Shown: one piece after another, positions 21,256 through 30,718 of the stretch | How the letters are laid out: each line of letters starts with the position of its first letter | Numbering within the stretch: the stretch's first letter is position 1 | Source: an uncultured beta proteobacterium | GTDB taxonomy: Bacteria; Pseudomonadota; Gammaproteobacteria; Burkholderiales; Burkholderiaceae_C | DNA: 64,000 nt | NCBI GenBank assembly: GCA_903832285.1 | Contig: CAILAY010000063.1 | Span: 1 to 64,000, forward strand | Direction: 5' to 3' | The notes under the pieces: model-generated | The model's input: only the letters and a program-made list of their open reading frames with translations | What the model was told of the DNA's origin: nothing | The model's database searches: none | Position numbers and translations under genes: made by a program

Positions 21256-24075
21256 TTAGGCATCCTGACCCAATTGGCGCCGGGTCTCTACCAACACCAG
21301 CGGCCCGGCGTCCACCACCACGGCAGGTGGGCGCTCTCGTGGAATGTGAACGGGTGGGGGCGACGCTGCGATTGCTGCTTGCGCGACAGCAACCTTTTCC
21401 GCGTCGGAGTTGACCCAGACCAGCCCTGCGTGCTGGGCCACACTGGCCAGTTGCTCCAGCGGCAGCACAAAGGCTTCCACTTTTTGCAGTGCGGGTGCAA
21501 CTGGAGCCGTGGGAACTGCGAGGTGCGCATCCACGACGGGCTCGTGCGCCGCTGCCAAGGGGGCAGTAAAGCCTTCCTGCAACTCCATCCTGCTGTCGTC
21601 GACCTGCGTCGCTGCGGCTGGTTCAGCGCCTTCCGCGCCTGTCTGTTCCGTGGTTTCCTCGGGCGTGCCAAACAACTCGCGTGACCCGGCTTCACCGTTC
21701 GGCCGATCAGCACGGTCGCGCCCACCGCGATTGCGGGGCCGGCGCTCACGCCGTCCGGATGTGCCGGAACCTTCGCGCGGCGATTCATTCTGCGCACCGC
21801 TCTCGTCAACGCTCGAGTTGGCCATCATCTGGGACGACTCTGTCAGTTCTGCGGTTGCCGCAGCTGCATCTCCTTCAGCCATGTGCGGCTGCTCGCGCGA
21901 CGTTTCGTTGCCAACGGTGCGGCCGTTGGCACCACCTTCGCTGCGCGCACCGCGCTCGCCCCGATTGCGACCCCGGCCGCCGCGCTCACTACGTTCTCCA
22001 CGCTCAGCACCACGTGCCGGCCTGTCCTGTCGCTGGGGAGCACCGCGAGTATCTTCTTCACCGACGTTGACCGTCGGCGCGTTGTCGTTGCCGGGAACTG
22101 ACTGGGCACTCAGCGGTCGGGTCTCAGCGTCGCGCTCGCTGCGCTGACCTTGACCGCCACGTGGACCCCGACCCCCGCGTCCGCCGCGGCTCTGACCCTG
22201 TCCTTCACCGCGGGGCGACTCGTCGCGTCCGCCACGACTTTCGCCTCGTCCATCCCCGCGACCACCCTTGAGTGGGCGCTGGTCGCGTTGCGTGTCCCTG
22301 GGCGTGCTTTCGGCCTTGGGCGCAACCGGAGCTGCCTCAGGGCTTGCGCCAAACAGACTCTTGAGCCAGCCAAAGAAGCCGCTCTCCGCCACGGGAGCCG
22401 GTGTTGCAGGCTTGACGACCACCGGGGCTGCGGTCACGGGTTTGGCCACGGACGGAGGCACTTGCGGCGCAGGCTCATCAGGCAGCACGCCCTTGATGAT
22501 GGGTTCCTGCTTGTTGGATCGCTCCTGCGAGCGGCGCGTCACGGTGGTCGGATCTTCCATCACCTCGGCCAGTTTGTAGCTGGCCTCGATATTGTCCAGG
22601 CGCGGATCGTCGTGCTTCAGGCGTTCGAGCTTGTAGTTGGGCGTTTCCAGCGATTTATTGGGAACCATCAACACGTTGATGCGCTGCTTCATTTCGATCT
22701 TGGAAATCTCCGCCCGCTTCTCGTTCAGCAGGAACGAGGCGACCTCGACCGGCACCTGGCACAGCACGGAGGCTGTGCTGTCCTTCAGCGATTCTTCCTG
22801 TATCACGCGCAGGATCTGCAGCGCCGAGCTTTCGGTGTCACGGATATGGCCGGAACCACCGCAGCGTGGACAGGGGATGGAAGCGCCTTCGCTCAATGCG
22901 GGGCGCAAGCGCTGACGACTCATCTCCATCAGGCCGAATTTGCTGATGGTGCCGAATTGCACACGGGCGCGGTCCTGGCGCAGCGAGTCGCGCAGGCAGT
23001 TCTCCACGTCGCGGCGATTGCGGCTCTCTTCCATGTCGATAAAGTCGATCACGATCAGGCCGCCCAGGTCGCGCAAGCGCATCTGGCGTGCCACTTCTTC
23101 CGCAGCTTCCAGGTTGGTGCGGGTGGCGGTCTCCTCGATGTCGCCGCCACGAATGGCGCGGGCCGAGTTCACGTCGACCGACACCAGGGCTTCGGTGTGA
23201 TCGATCACGATCGCGCCACCGCTGGGCAACTGCACCGTGCGGGCGTAGGCAGACTCGATCTGGTGTTCGATCTGGAAGCGGCTGAAAAGTGGCGCGTCGT
23301 CGCGGTAGCGCTTCACACGGGCGGCGTGCTCTGGCATGACGTGCGCCATGAACTGCTGCGCCTGCTCGTATACGTCGTCCGTGTCGATCAGGATATCGCC
23401 GATGTCGTGATTGAAGTAGTCGCGGATGGCCCGAATCACCAGGCTGGACTCCTGATAGATCAGGAACGCACCCTTGCCGGCCTTGGCCGCGCCGTCGATG
23501 GCGTTCCACAGCTTGAGCAGGTAGTTCAGGTCCCACTGCAGTTCCGGGGCGCTGCGGCCGATGCCGGCGGTGCGCGCAATGATGCTCATGCCGTTGGGAT
23601 ATTCCAACTGGTCCATGGCCTCCTTCAGATCCGCGCGATCATCGCCTTCGATGCGGCGACTGACGCCACCACCGCGCGGATTGTTGGGCATCAATACCAC
23701 GTAGCGGCCGGCCAGCGAGACGAAGGTGGTGAGCGCTGCGCCCTTGTTGCCGCGCTCTTCCTTCTCCACCTGCACCAGCAGCGACTGACCTTCCCGTATC
23801 GCGTCCTGGATGCGGGCCTGGCTCGGCGCCACGCCTTGCGCAAAATACTGCCTGGAAATTTCCTTGAACGGCAGGAAGCCGTGGCGGTCTTCGCCGTAGT
23901 CGACAAAACAGGCTTCCAGGGAAGGCTCGACCCGTGTCACCACCGCCATGTAGATATTACCCTTGCGCTGCTCGCGGCCTTCGATCTCGATTTCGTAGTC
24001 CAGCAGCTTTTGTCCATCCACAATCGCCAGGCGGCGTTCTTCTGCCTGGGTTGCATTAATCAGCATCCGTTTCAT
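21256..24075 (-). CDS. rne: Ribonuclease E
   Basis: A 939-residue endoribonuclease that starts mRNA decay and processes rRNA and tRNA. The catalytic half (about 1-500) has an S1 domain and the Mg-binding aspartates D301 (S-V-D-V-N-S-A) and D344 (V-I-D-F-I-D-M-E). The Zn-link cysteines C402 and C405 lie in C-P-R-C. The C-terminal half is rich in Arg, Gly, Glu, Pro and Ala with many R-G-G and R-G-E groups, a disordered RNA-binding and degradosome scaffold. Hydrophobic [10 protein letters not shown] near 570-580 may be the membrane-anchoring or protein-binding short motif. It is divergent from rluC, as in E. coli. Confidence 0.97.
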   Translation of the reverse strand: MKRMLINATQAEERRLAIVDGQKLLDYEIEIEGREQRKGNIYMAVVTRVEPSLEACFVDYGEDRHGFLPFKEISRQYFAQGVAPSQARIQDAIREGQSLLVQVEKEERGNKGAALTTFVSLAGRYVVLMPNNPRGGGVSRRIEGDDRADLKEAMDQLEYPNGMSIIARTAGIGRSAPELQWDLNYLLKLWNAIDGAAKAGKGAFLIYQESSLVIRAIRDYFNHDIGDILIDTDDVYEQAQQFMAHVMPEHAARVKRYRDDAPLFSRFQIEHQIESAYARTVQLPSGGAIVIDHTEALVSVDVNSARAIRGGDIEETATRTNLEAAEEVARQMRLRDLGGLIVIDFIDMEESRNRRDVENCLRDSLRQDRARVQFGTISKFGLMEMSRQRLRPALSEGASIPCPRCGGSGHIRDTESSALQILRVIQEESLKDSTASVLCQVPVEVASFLLNEKRAEISKIEMKQRINVLMVPNKSLETPNYKLERLKHDDPRLDNIEASYKLAEVMEDPTTVTRRSQERSNKQEPIIKGVLPDEPAPQVPPSVAKPVTAAPVVVKPATPAPVAESGFFGWLKSLFGASPEAAPVAPKAESTPRDTQRDQRPLKGGRGDGRGESRGGRDESPRGEGQGQSRGGRGGRGPRGGQGQRSERDAETRPLSAQSVPGNDNAPTVNVGEEDTRGAPQRQDRPARGAERGERSERGGRGRNRGERGARSEGGANGRTVGNETSREQPHMAEGDAAAATAELTESSQMMANSSVDESGAQNESPREGSGTSGRRERRPRNRGGRDRADRPNGEAGSRELFGTPEETTEQTGAEGAEPAAATQVDDSRMELQEGFTAPLAAAHEPVVDAHLAVPTAPVAPALQKVEAFVLPLEQLASVAQHAGLVWVNSDAEKVAVAQAAIAASPPPVHIPRERPPAVVVDAGPLVLVETRRQLGQDA

Positions 24076-24596
24076 GGTGCATTACCTTTTCAATTCAAAT
24101 CATCACCTGCCCGGTACGGGCAAACGACGCCAGAACTGACGCTTTGAAACGAAGGGAATTGCCGGTGGGTCGCGACTCAATCGATGAGTCGTGGCGCAGG
24201 CGCGTGGCGTGGGGCGAGAGCTAGTAGCACGTCAGGTGCTAGCAAATGAATGGCTACGTGTTCAGATTCTGTGGAATCCACGGGCCGACCCGCGCCATGA
24301 CACGGGGCGAACACGCACCGCTGGCAGATCTGGATCAGGCACATCAACACAAACATTTCTTTTCTTTCTCGCCGTTTGTCCGCATCAGAGATCAGATCTC
24401 TGATGCTTGGGGTATTCCGTATCGGTGTTTCAACGCGTCGGTGTTCCGTGTGAACTCCACGCCAGCGCGAGCATTTGGCTTGCGGTTTGCGTGCCAGAGC
24501 ATCCGGTGGCATCGACCTACTGGCGCGCGCAACTTCGTAAAGGGTGGCGGGCTGGACTAAACTCCAGACTAATCAACCACTTACAGCGCAACGCTA
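24076..24596 (-). promoter_or_regulatory. Long structured leader region of rne (also the rluC upstream region)
   Basis: No gene is seen in this 521-bp gap. It holds three inverted repeats: CGACTCA/TGAGTCG at 24173-24191 (5-nt loop), GCTAG..CAC/GTG..CTAGC at 24220-24243 (3-nt bulge) and the strongest, an 11-bp perfect stem with a 3-nt loop at 24382-24406. None has a T-run on either strand. E. coli rne has a long 5' UTR with hairpins through which RNase E controls its own mRNA. The same logic is inferred here by position, not sequence identity. Confidence 0.5.
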
Positions 24597-25697
24597 GTGA
24601 AACACATTATAGAGGCAGGATCGGTCGACCGGGAGATCTTGGCTCCGATCAGCGCTTGTGGTCGCTTGCCACAGGTGACGCAGATCACGGTGGACGAAGA
24701 ATCTGCCGGGCAAAGGCTGGACAATTTTCTGCTGCGTCATCTCAAAGGCGTACCCAAAACCCATGTCTACCGGATCATCCGCAGTGCCGAGGTGCGCGTC
24801 AACAAGGGCCGCGCGACTGCCGACACGCGGGTGCAGGTGGGCGACATCGTGCGCTTGCCGCCAATACGTGTATCCCAAAGCATGGTCGAAAAGGAGCGCG
24901 CCATGGCCGACCGTGTGGCCAGCGCCGTGCCCGCTCGGCAGTTCCCGATTCTGTTTGAAGACGATGACCTGATTGCCATCGACAAACCCGCCGGGGTGGC
25001 GGTGCACGGTGGCTCGGGTGTGAGTTTCGGCGTGATTGAGCAGTTGCGTATGGCCCGACCGGGGGCCACTTTCCTGGAGTTGGTGCACCGCTTGGATCGA
25101 GACACCAGTGGCGTGCTGCTGGTGGCCAAGAAGCGCAGCGCACTCAACGGTTTGCAGGATCAGTTTCGGGGGAGGGAAACAGGAAAGAGTTATCTGGCGC
25201 TCGTCGCCGGAACCTGGCCTGCGAACAAAAAAGTACTGGACAAACCCTTGCACAAATACCTGGACGCAGCCGGCGAGAGGCGCGTCAGAGTAGTGTCTCG
25301 CGACGACCCTGAGGGCATGAAGTCGGTCACTCTGGTCAAGGTGAATCAACTTGTCACCGGGCCGTACGACGAGGCCGCATTCAGCCTGCTGGAAGTGACG
25401 ATCAAAACCGGACGCACCCATCAGATACGCGTGCATCTGGCCAGCGAGGGCTTCCCAATCGTGGGCGACGACAAGTATGGTGATTTCGAATTGAACAGGA
25501 GCCTGCAAAGAAACAGTGGCTTGAAGCGCATGTTCTTGCACGCCTGGCGATTGTCCCTGCTGCACCCCCGGACGAAGCAGGCACTGGTCTTTACGGCTAT
25601 GCTCCCGCCGGAACTGTCGGTCTGGCTAAAGTCGCAACCTGTGGCCCTGACCCCACCCCGTAAAAATCTACTACGAAACCATGAGTCATCAACCTGA
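24597..25697 (+). CDS. rluC: 23S rRNA pseudouridine synthase RluC
   Basis: A 366-residue RluA-family enzyme that makes pseudouridines in 23S rRNA (positions 955, 2504 and 2580 in E. coli). An S4 RNA-binding domain spans about residues 35-95 (G-Q-R-L-D-N-F-L, then R-S-A-E-V-R-V-N-K). The catalytic motif H-R-L-D-R-D-T-S-G holds the active aspartate. R-T-H-Q-I-R-V-H-L follows near residue 280. The GTG at 24597 is a best guess; another GTG at 24675 would remove 26 residues that are variable in the family. The end overlaps the next gene by 17 bp. Confidence 0.93.
   Translation: MKHIIEAGSVDREILAPISACGRLPQVTQITVDEESAGQRLDNFLLRHLKGVPKTHVYRIIRSAEVRVNKGRATADTRVQVGDIVRLPPIRVSQSMVEKERAMADRVASAVPARQFPILFEDDDLIAIDKPAGVAVHGGSGVSFGVIEQLRMARPGATFLELVHRLDRDTSGVLLVAKKRSALNGLQDQFRGRETGKSYLALVAGTWPANKKVLDKPLHKYLDAAGERRVRVVSRDDPEGMKSVTLVKVNQLVTGPYDEAAFSLLEVTIKTGRTHQIRVHLASEGFPIVGDDKYGDFELNRSLQRNSGLKRMFLHAWRLSLLHPRTKQALVFTAMLPPELSVWLKSQPVALTPPRKNLLRNHESST
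24606..24611 (-). promoter_or_regulatory. Possible -10 box for rne, overlapping the rluC start
   Basis: On the minus strand a perfect TATAAT lies at 24611-24606. Transcription would begin near 24599 and give rne a leader of roughly 520 nt. No clear -35 is visible 16-18 bp upstream, so this is tentative. Confidence 0.35.
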
Positions 25698-26508
25698 GGC
25701 ACTGGGGCTGAACCTCACACCCTACAACTACGTCAGTTTCCGTTCCGAAGACCCCATCATGCCGTTGACTCTGGGCGCCAAACTGGGAGTTCCAGTGACG
25801 GGTAAATCCAGGATACCGGCGGTGGTGATCGCCCATGGTTCCGCTGGCCTGGACAGTAGGGGAATGTATTACGCTGCATTGTTGAATCGCGCCGGCATTG
25901 CCACGCTGGAGATCGATATGTTTGCCGAGCGCGGCTATGGTGGCGGCGCGCAGGGGCGTCCACGCTCAATACCCGAAACCTTGCCCGACGCCTACGGTGC
26001 CCTGAGATTGCTGGGATCGGATTCACGCATCGACCCGCAGCGTATTGGCATCATGGGTTTTTCTTTTGGTGGCGTGATCACCATGTTGACGGCCACCGAG
26101 GCATACACCCGAAAGTTGGCGCCTGCTGGACTGCGATTCTCGGCCCACGCGCCCCTCTATCCGGTGTGTTGGGGCTACAACGTGGTACCGAGCTACGAGT
26201 TCGCCGAACTAACGGGAGCGCCCGTGTTCATCCAGGCAGGTGAAATTGATACCTACGATGACCCCGACTCTGCGCCACGACTGATTGCGAGCCTGCCTGC
26301 TGACGCGCAATCCTTCGTGTCCTGCGTCGTCTATCCGAACGCCACACACGCGTGGGATCGGTTCGAACCGGCCATCACCGTGGTCGATCCTTTCGCCCAC
26401 AAAGGCAAAGGGGGCGTCGTGGATTTCACGCCGAATCCGGTGGTTCGTGGGCTCTCGGGGAAGGCGACGGCAGATTTTTTCCGGCGGACTTTCGGACTTC
26501 AGGCATGA
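25681..26508 (+). CDS. Dienelactone-hydrolase-like alpha/beta hydrolase
   Basis: A 275-residue cytoplasmic alpha/beta hydrolase. The likely triad is S128 in G-F-S-F-G-G, D190 in G-E-I-D-T-Y-D-D and H223 in A-T-H-A-W-D. Classical dienelactone hydrolases use Cys as nucleophile, so the Ser suggests a general esterase or lactonase role with unknown substrate. No signal peptide is seen. It overlaps rluC by 17 bp and the HAD gene by four (ATGA at 26505), so it is expressed with housekeeping genes, not a catabolic cluster. Confidence 0.8.
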   Translation: MSHQPEALGLNLTPYNYVSFRSEDPIMPLTLGAKLGVPVTGKSRIPAVVIAHGSAGLDSRGMYYAALLNRAGIATLEIDMFAERGYGGGAQGRPRSIPETLPDAYGALRLLGSDSRIDPQRIGIMGFSFGGVITMLTATEAYTRKLAPAGLRFSAHAPLYPVCWGYNVVPSYEFAELTGAPVFIQAGEIDTYDDPDSAPRLIASLPADAQSFVSCVVYPNATHAWDRFEPAITVVDPFAHKGKGGVVDFTPNPVVRGLSGKATADFFRRTFGLQA

Positions 26509-27164
26509 GCGCTCGCCGTTACGACCTGGTGGTTTTCGACTGGGACGGAACGCTGTCTGACTCCACCGCCATCATCGTGCGCTGCATCCAGGCGGCCGTG
26601 TCCGATGTGGGTGGAGACAGGCCCAGCGATGCCGCGGCAAGCTACGTCATCGGTCTGGGCTTGATGCAGGCGCTGGCGCACGCGGCTCCCGACGTGCCGG
26701 TCGAAAGGTATCCGGAACTTGGCGCTCGCTATCGACATCATTACAGCGCCCATCAGCACGACATCAGCCTCTTTGCGGGCGTCCTGCCGCTGCTGGCTGA
26801 GCTCAAGATGCGGGGCTATCAAATGGCCGTGGCCACCGGCAAGTCGCGACGTGGCCTGAATGACGCGCTGCAAGCGGCCGAACTAAGAGGTGTGTTCGAT
26901 GGCTCCCGCACAGCCGATGAAACGGCAGGAAAACCCGACCCACGCATGCTGCGGGAACTGATGGCCGAGTTCAAGGTTCAACCGGAGCGAACGCTGATGA
27001 TTGGCGACACCACGCACGATTTGCAGATGGCGTTGAATGCCGGTTGCGCCAGCGTTGGCGTCAGCTATGGTGCCCACGAGTCGCTGGCGCTGCACCCGTT
27101 GGCTCCACGCTTTGTGGCGCCAACGGTGGTGCAATTGCGCGACTGGCTGTCGCGCAACGCCTGA
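26505..27164 (+). CDS. HAD-superfamily hydrolase, phosphoglycolate phosphatase-like
   Basis: A 219-residue HAD phosphatase. The nucleophile and acid are D12 and D14 in V-F-D-W-D-G-T-L-S-D-S. Motif II (A-T-G-K-S) is near residue 107. The motif III lysine lies in A-G-K-P-D-P-R and motif IV is G-D-T-T-H-D. An inserted helical cap lies between motifs I and II. It resembles Gph-type phosphatases, which remove phosphoglycolate, but the substrate cannot be told from sequence. ATG 26505 overlaps the hydrolase stop. Confidence 0.85.
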   Translation: MSARRYDLVVFDWDGTLSDSTAIIVRCIQAAVSDVGGDRPSDAAASYVIGLGLMQALAHAAPDVPVERYPELGARYRHHYSAHQHDISLFAGVLPLLAELKMRGYQMAVATGKSRRGLNDALQAAELRGVFDGSRTADETAGKPDPRMLRELMAEFKVQPERTLMIGDTTHDLQMALNAGCASVGVSYGAHESLALHPLAPRFVAPTVVQLRDWLSRNA

Positions 27165-27184
27165 ACAGGCGCGAGACCATACGC

Positions 27185-27574
27185 TTGGACCGAACGACGT
27201 TGAACGCTGCGATCCCTCTTTGTGCGTCCTCCGACTTGCTGGAGTCCGCTCAAGCCATTCCCTTTGACGTGACGTATTGCGGGCAGATTTGCCGCGGTTT
27301 TGCGATCCGTTTTGAAGGGCAGGCACACGCCTATCTCAATCGATGCACGCATGTGCCGATGGAAATGGACTATCAAGCCAATCGCATCTTTGACGACAGC
27401 GGACAGTGGCTGATGTGCGCCACGCACGGTGCCACCTATGCGCCGGGGACGGGCGACTGCGTGGGCGGCCCCTGCCGCGGCCGCCTGGTCAAGATTGAGC
27501 TGTCGGAGATCGCAGGTGTGGTGCACTGGCATACTTCTTCCAAACTTCAACCTCTTGAGTTCACCCATGAATGA
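27185..27574 (+). CDS. Rieske-type [2Fe-2S] protein
   Basis: About 129 residues. A Rieske cluster site is clear: C-T-H in N-R-C-T-H-V and C-A-T-H in M-C-A-T-H-G-A-T-Y, with the Pro/Gly-rich loop G-G-P-C-R-G-R-L after it. The isolated domain with no transmembrane anchor points to a soluble ferredoxin-like electron carrier or an oxygenase ferredoxin, but no oxygenase is nearby. No ATG is available after the HAD stop; TTG 27185 (21 bp downstream) is chosen and TTG 27200 is also possible. The end overlaps the S49 peptidase start by 8 bp. Confidence 0.8.
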   Translation: MDRTTLNAAIPLCASSDLLESAQAIPFDVTYCGQICRGFAIRFEGQAHAYLNRCTHVPMEMDYQANRIFDDSGQWLMCATHGATYAPGTGDCVGGPCRGRLVKIELSEIAGVVHWHTSSKLQPLEFTHE

Positions 27575-28586
27575 CCCTGCTCAAACCAGCATCGAAGCCC
27601 AAACGCCTGCGGACCCTTCATTTGTATCGTCGGATGAATCGAAGCACGGTCCGATTGACCAGCCGGGTTGGGAACGCGCGACTTTGGAGCGCCTCGCCTT
27701 TGCTGCATTGAACGAACAACGGACAGCGCGGCGCTGGGCGCTGTTCTTTCGGCTGTCGTGGCTGGTGTTGTTCGTGGTGGTGGCATGGGCGCTGTTGCAT
27801 CGGGGCCCTGCTGGTGTCGACAAGAGCACACCGCACACGGCGGTGGTGGAGGTCAAGGGCGAAATCGCCTCTGGCGCGGATGCCAGTGCGGAACTGATCG
27901 TGGCTGCCATGCGCAGCGCCTTCGAGGATGAGGGTACGCAGGCGCTGGTGTTGCTGATCAATTCCCCTGGTGGGAGTCCCGTGCAGGCGGGCATCATCAA
28001 CGACGAAATCGTGCGGCTGAAGGCCAAGCACAAAAAGCCAGTGTATGCAGTGGTCGAGGAGTCCTGTGCGTCCGCGGCCTACTACATCGCGGTGGCGGCG
28101 GACAAGATCTTCGTGGACAAGGCGAGCATCGTAGGCAGCATTGGTGTGCTGATGGATGGCTTCGGATTTACCGGCCTCATGGACAAACTCGGCATCGAGC
28201 GCCGGCTCATGACCGCAGGCGTGAACAAGGGTTTTCTGGATCCCTACAGTCCGCAAACAGAAACTCAGCGTGCCTATGCCCAGGCGATGCTGGACCAGAT
28301 CCACAAGCAGTTCATCGATGCGGTTAAAAGTGGCCGAGGCAAGCGCCTGAAGCAGACCCCTGAGACTTTCAGCGGTCTGTTCTGGAGCGGAGAGCAGGCG
28401 GTTGCATTGGGTTTGGCCGACGAGTTCGGCGGTCTGGACTTTGTTGCGCGCGAAGTCGTCAAGGCCGAGGATCTGGTTGACTACACCGTGCGCGACAACG
28501 TGGCCGAGCGGTTGGCGAAGCGCTTTGGCGCGGCCATGGGTCAAGCTGCCGTGCATGCACTGCAAATGACGCCCACCATCCGCTAA
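27567..28586 (+). CDS. sppA: S49 family signal peptide peptidase (SppA-type, short form)
   Basis: A 339-residue inner-membrane serine protease that degrades cleaved signal peptides. A charged N-terminal tail is followed by one membrane helix at about 54-72 and a periplasmic S49 domain. The catalytic dyad fits the short bacterial form: S169 in C-A-S-A-A-Y-Y and K221 in G-V-N-K-G-F, 52 residues apart as in Bacillus SppA. Short SppA proteins act as ring oligomers. ATG 27567 overlaps the Rieske stop. The gene to the right runs the opposite way, 68 bp away. Confidence 0.9.
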   Translation: MNDPAQTSIEAQTPADPSFVSSDESKHGPIDQPGWERATLERLAFAALNEQRTARRWALFFRLSWLVLFVVVAWALLHRGPAGVDKSTPHTAVVEVKGEIASGADASAELIVAAMRSAFEDEGTQALVLLINSPGGSPVQAGIINDEIVRLKAKHKKPVYAVVEESCASAAYYIAVAADKIFVDKASIVGSIGVLMDGFGFTGLMDKLGIERRLMTAGVNKGFLDPYSPQTETQRAYAQAMLDQIHKQFIDAVKSGRGKRLKQTPETFSGLFWSGEQAVALGLADEFGGLDFVAREVVKAEDLVDYTVRDNVAERLAKRFGAAMGQAAVHALQMTPTIR

Positions 28587-28654
28587 CTTTCATGCCGGTG
28601 CCTCGAAACGCCGAGTGTTGACGGTTCTCTTTTTCTTCAATGCTCGGATGATGC

Positions 28655-29443
28655 TCAAGCGCCGATGGCGAAGACGGCGGGCAGGTGTTTGTCCAGCCGG
28701 GTAGGATGCTGCCTCCAGGTGCTTACGGAGTCACTTCGGACGTGCGCATCGGGCAGCGTCAAGCCGCTGCTGATGGCCAGACGGGTGGTGGGTTTGAGTG
28801 ACTGCAGCAGAGACTCCAGCATGGCGGCATTGCGGTAGGGCGTCTCAATGAAGATTTGTGTCTGCCCCGTTTTCAACGCGAGCGTTTCGAGTTCCCGGAT
28901 GCGTTGACTGCGTTGCGCCGGGTCTTGCGGCAGGTAACCGACGAACGCAAAGTTCTGCCCGTTCAAACCGCTGGCGGCCAGTGCCAGCAGCAGCGACACC
29001 GGACCCACCAACGGCACCACCGTCAGTCCCAGCGTGTGCGCGGCATGCACGACGGACGACCCCGGATCGGCAACGGCGGGCATGCCCGCTTCACTGATGA
29101 GTCCGATGTTGTGACCTTGGAGCGCCTGATGCAACAAACTTCTGGCATCGAAGTTCCCGCTGTGGTCGCCTTTCTTGTGCACCGCGTGCGGCAGTTCAAC
29201 AATGTCCTGTTCCTGCAGTGTCACTGCCAGCGGATAGAGTTCGTGTACCCGCTTCAGAAAGGCGCGTGTGGACTTGGCGTTTTCGCAGATCCAGTGACTC
29301 AATTGGGCCGCAACCTGCAAGGTGCGAGCAGGCAATACGTCCACCAGGGGGGATGAGTCTGCGACGCCAAAATCCAGCGTTGCCGGAACAAGGTAGAGCG
29401 CCCCGCGCACGGCGCTCGTGGACGGTCGCAGCGGGCCTGCCAT
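28655..29443 (-). CDS. SAM-dependent methyltransferase, RsmI/tetrapyrrole-methylase-like
   Basis: A 262-residue protein of the tetrapyrrole-methylase superfamily. I-S-E-A-G-M-P-A-V-A-D-P-G matches the SAM-binding I-S-D-A-G-T-P-x-x-x-D-P-G of RsmI, and F-V-G-Y-L-P-Q and E-T-P-Y-R-N also fit. RsmI itself 2'-O-methylates C1402 of 16S rRNA; this divergent copy may be a paralogue. ATG 29443 is used because it overlaps the Maf stop by one base (TGATG); a longer version would run into maf. Confidence 0.75.
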   Translation of the reverse strand: MAGPLRPSTSAVRGALYLVPATLDFGVADSSPLVDVLPARTLQVAAQLSHWICENAKSTRAFLKRVHELYPLAVTLQEQDIVELPHAVHKKGDHSGNFDARSLLHQALQGHNIGLISEAGMPAVADPGSSVVHAAHTLGLTVVPLVGPVSLLLALAASGLNGQNFAFVGYLPQDPAQRSQRIRELETLALKTGQTQIFIETPYRNAAMLESLLQSLKPTTRLAISSGLTLPDAHVRSDSVSTWRQHPTRLDKHLPAVFAIGA

Positions 29444-30039
29444 CACAGAAGGCGCACGCCAGCGGCGCGCAGCATGCCACAAGTGCGAATCAGCGGCAGT
29501 CCGACCAAGGCGGAGGGGTCGTCGCTCTCAATCGAGTCCAGCATGGCAATTCCAAGACCCTCGCTTTTGGCGCTTCCGGCACAGTCATAGGGCGTTTCGC
29601 GCAGCAGATAGCTTTCGATTTCAGCGTCCGAGTAGTTGCGAAATTTCACCACCACCGGCGCCAGTTGCACGCGTTCGAAGTTCAATTCATGGCATACCAC
29701 CGCCACGGCGGTCTGAAAGATCACGGTCTGCCCGCGCATGCGTTGCAACTGGTCGACGGCCCGTGCGTGGTTGCCGGGCTTGCCCAGAGCCTCACCGTGC
29801 AGATCAGCGACCTGATCGGAGCCGATGACCACGGCGCGGGGATGCCGGTGCGCCACGGCTTGCGCCTTGGCCAGCGCCAGACGCGTGGCCAGGGTCTGGG
29901 TCGTCTCGTTCGGACGGGCGGACTCATCCACCTCGGGTGCCACGATCTCAAATGGAATGCCCAGGCGCTGCAACAACTCCCGGCGATAGCGGGACGTGGA
30001 ACCCAAAATGATGGGTCGATCAGTATCGAAAGAAATCAT
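29443..30039 (-). CDS. maf: Maf-family nucleoside triphosphate pyrophosphatase (YceF-like)
   Basis: A 198-residue Maf protein that hydrolyses non-canonical nucleotides; the YceF branch prefers m7GTP. Visible motifs are I-L-G-S-T-S-R-Y-R-R-E-L-L near the start, E-V-D-E-S near residue 38 and V-I-G-S-D-Q-V-A near 70 with the catalytic aspartate. It is divergent from yceD, with the two starts only 25 bp apart, so promoter elements must overlap coding sequence. In E. coli yceF also adjoins yceD-rpmF-plsX. Confidence 0.9.
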   Translation of the reverse strand: MISFDTDRPIILGSTSRYRRELLQRLGIPFEIVAPEVDESARPNETTQTLATRLALAKAQAVAHRHPRAVVIGSDQVADLHGEALGKPGNHARAVDQLQRMRGQTVIFQTAVAVVCHELNFERVQLAPVVVKFRNYSDAEIESYLLRETPYDCAGSAKSEGLGIAMLDSIESDDPSALVGLPLIRTCGMLRAAGVRLL

Positions 30040-30064
30040 GCAGCGATTCTCTTACACTGCGTGC

Positions 30065-30610
30065 ATGAGTCATCAATTGGACCCGAAAAAACTGGATGTG
30101 AAAGCCTTCGCACGCGACGCTGGCGGACTGTCCGGCGATGAACCGTTGATCAGGTTTGAGCGTTTGGCAGCGGATGCGCTGGGGCTGGCTGGCGATTTCC
30201 GGGTGCATTGGGAGGCGCGCGGGGAGTTGAAAAGTGGTCCGGGCGGCACGCCGGAAGTTTGGCTACACATGCAGGCGCACACGATACTGCCAATGGTCTG
30301 CCAACGCTGCCTGGAGTTGGCCAGGGTCGAGTTGACGGCGAATCGATCATTCCGGTTTGCCGCCAATGAGGAGCAGGCCGCGGCGCTGGACGAGTTATGC
30401 GAGGAGGATGTGCTGGTCTACGCGCGGGACTTCAATTTGCACGATCTGGTAGAGGACGAACTGCTGTTGGCGATGCCGCTCGTGCCAGTGCATGACGCTT
30501 GTCCAAGTGTGCCGAAGATGCGGGTTGCAGATGCAGATTTTCAGGATGAGCCAGAGGTCAGGCCCAACCCCTTCGGGCTTCTTGGCGGACTCAAAGTCGG
30601 GAAAGTCTAG
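30065..30610 (+). CDS. yceD: YceD family protein (DUF177), 23S rRNA accumulation
   Basis: A 181-residue DUF177 protein. YceD is linked to 23S rRNA accumulation and is nearly always found beside rpmF. It contains C-Q-R-C-L-E near the middle and the acidic D-L-V-E-D-E-L-L-L-A-M-P-L-V-P-x-H segment that defines the family. The expected late Cys is present in H-D-A-C. ATG 30065 is chosen to give M-S-H-Q-L-D-P; upstream in-frame starts overlap maf. rpmF follows after 108 bp. Confidence 0.9.
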   Translation: MSHQLDPKKLDVKAFARDAGGLSGDEPLIRFERLAADALGLAGDFRVHWEARGELKSGPGGTPEVWLHMQAHTILPMVCQRCLELARVELTANRSFRFAANEEQAAALDELCEEDVLVYARDFNLHDLVEDELLLAMPLVPVHDACPSVPKMRVADADFQDEPEVRPNPFGLLGGLKVGKV

Positions 30611-30638
30611 CCCATCAGGGCAGGCACCGACCATGTCA

Positions 30639-30644
30639 TATAAT
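30639..30644 (+). promoter_or_regulatory. Probable -10 box upstream of rpmF
   Basis: A perfect TATAAT lies 75 bp ahead of rpmF, just inside the yceD-rpmF gap. No strong -35 partner is visible. It could give rpmF its own transcript, ended by the terminator at 30918-30956. Confidence 0.4.
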
Positions 30645-30718
30645 CCAAGGTTCCGCGTAGGGTCCTTCCTGTGTGAAGCCCGCCCACCCGTCAAACCCAT
30701 TTCAAGCAGGATCAGATC

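Noticed and set aside
22150-24147. Long plus-strand open frame opposite rne
   Set aside because: It is the antisense of the conserved RNase E catalytic domain; the protein shows no recognisable motifs.
24382-24406. Palindrome upstream of rluC/rne as an intrinsic terminator
   Set aside because: There is no T-run on either strand; a leader structure or operator is more likely.
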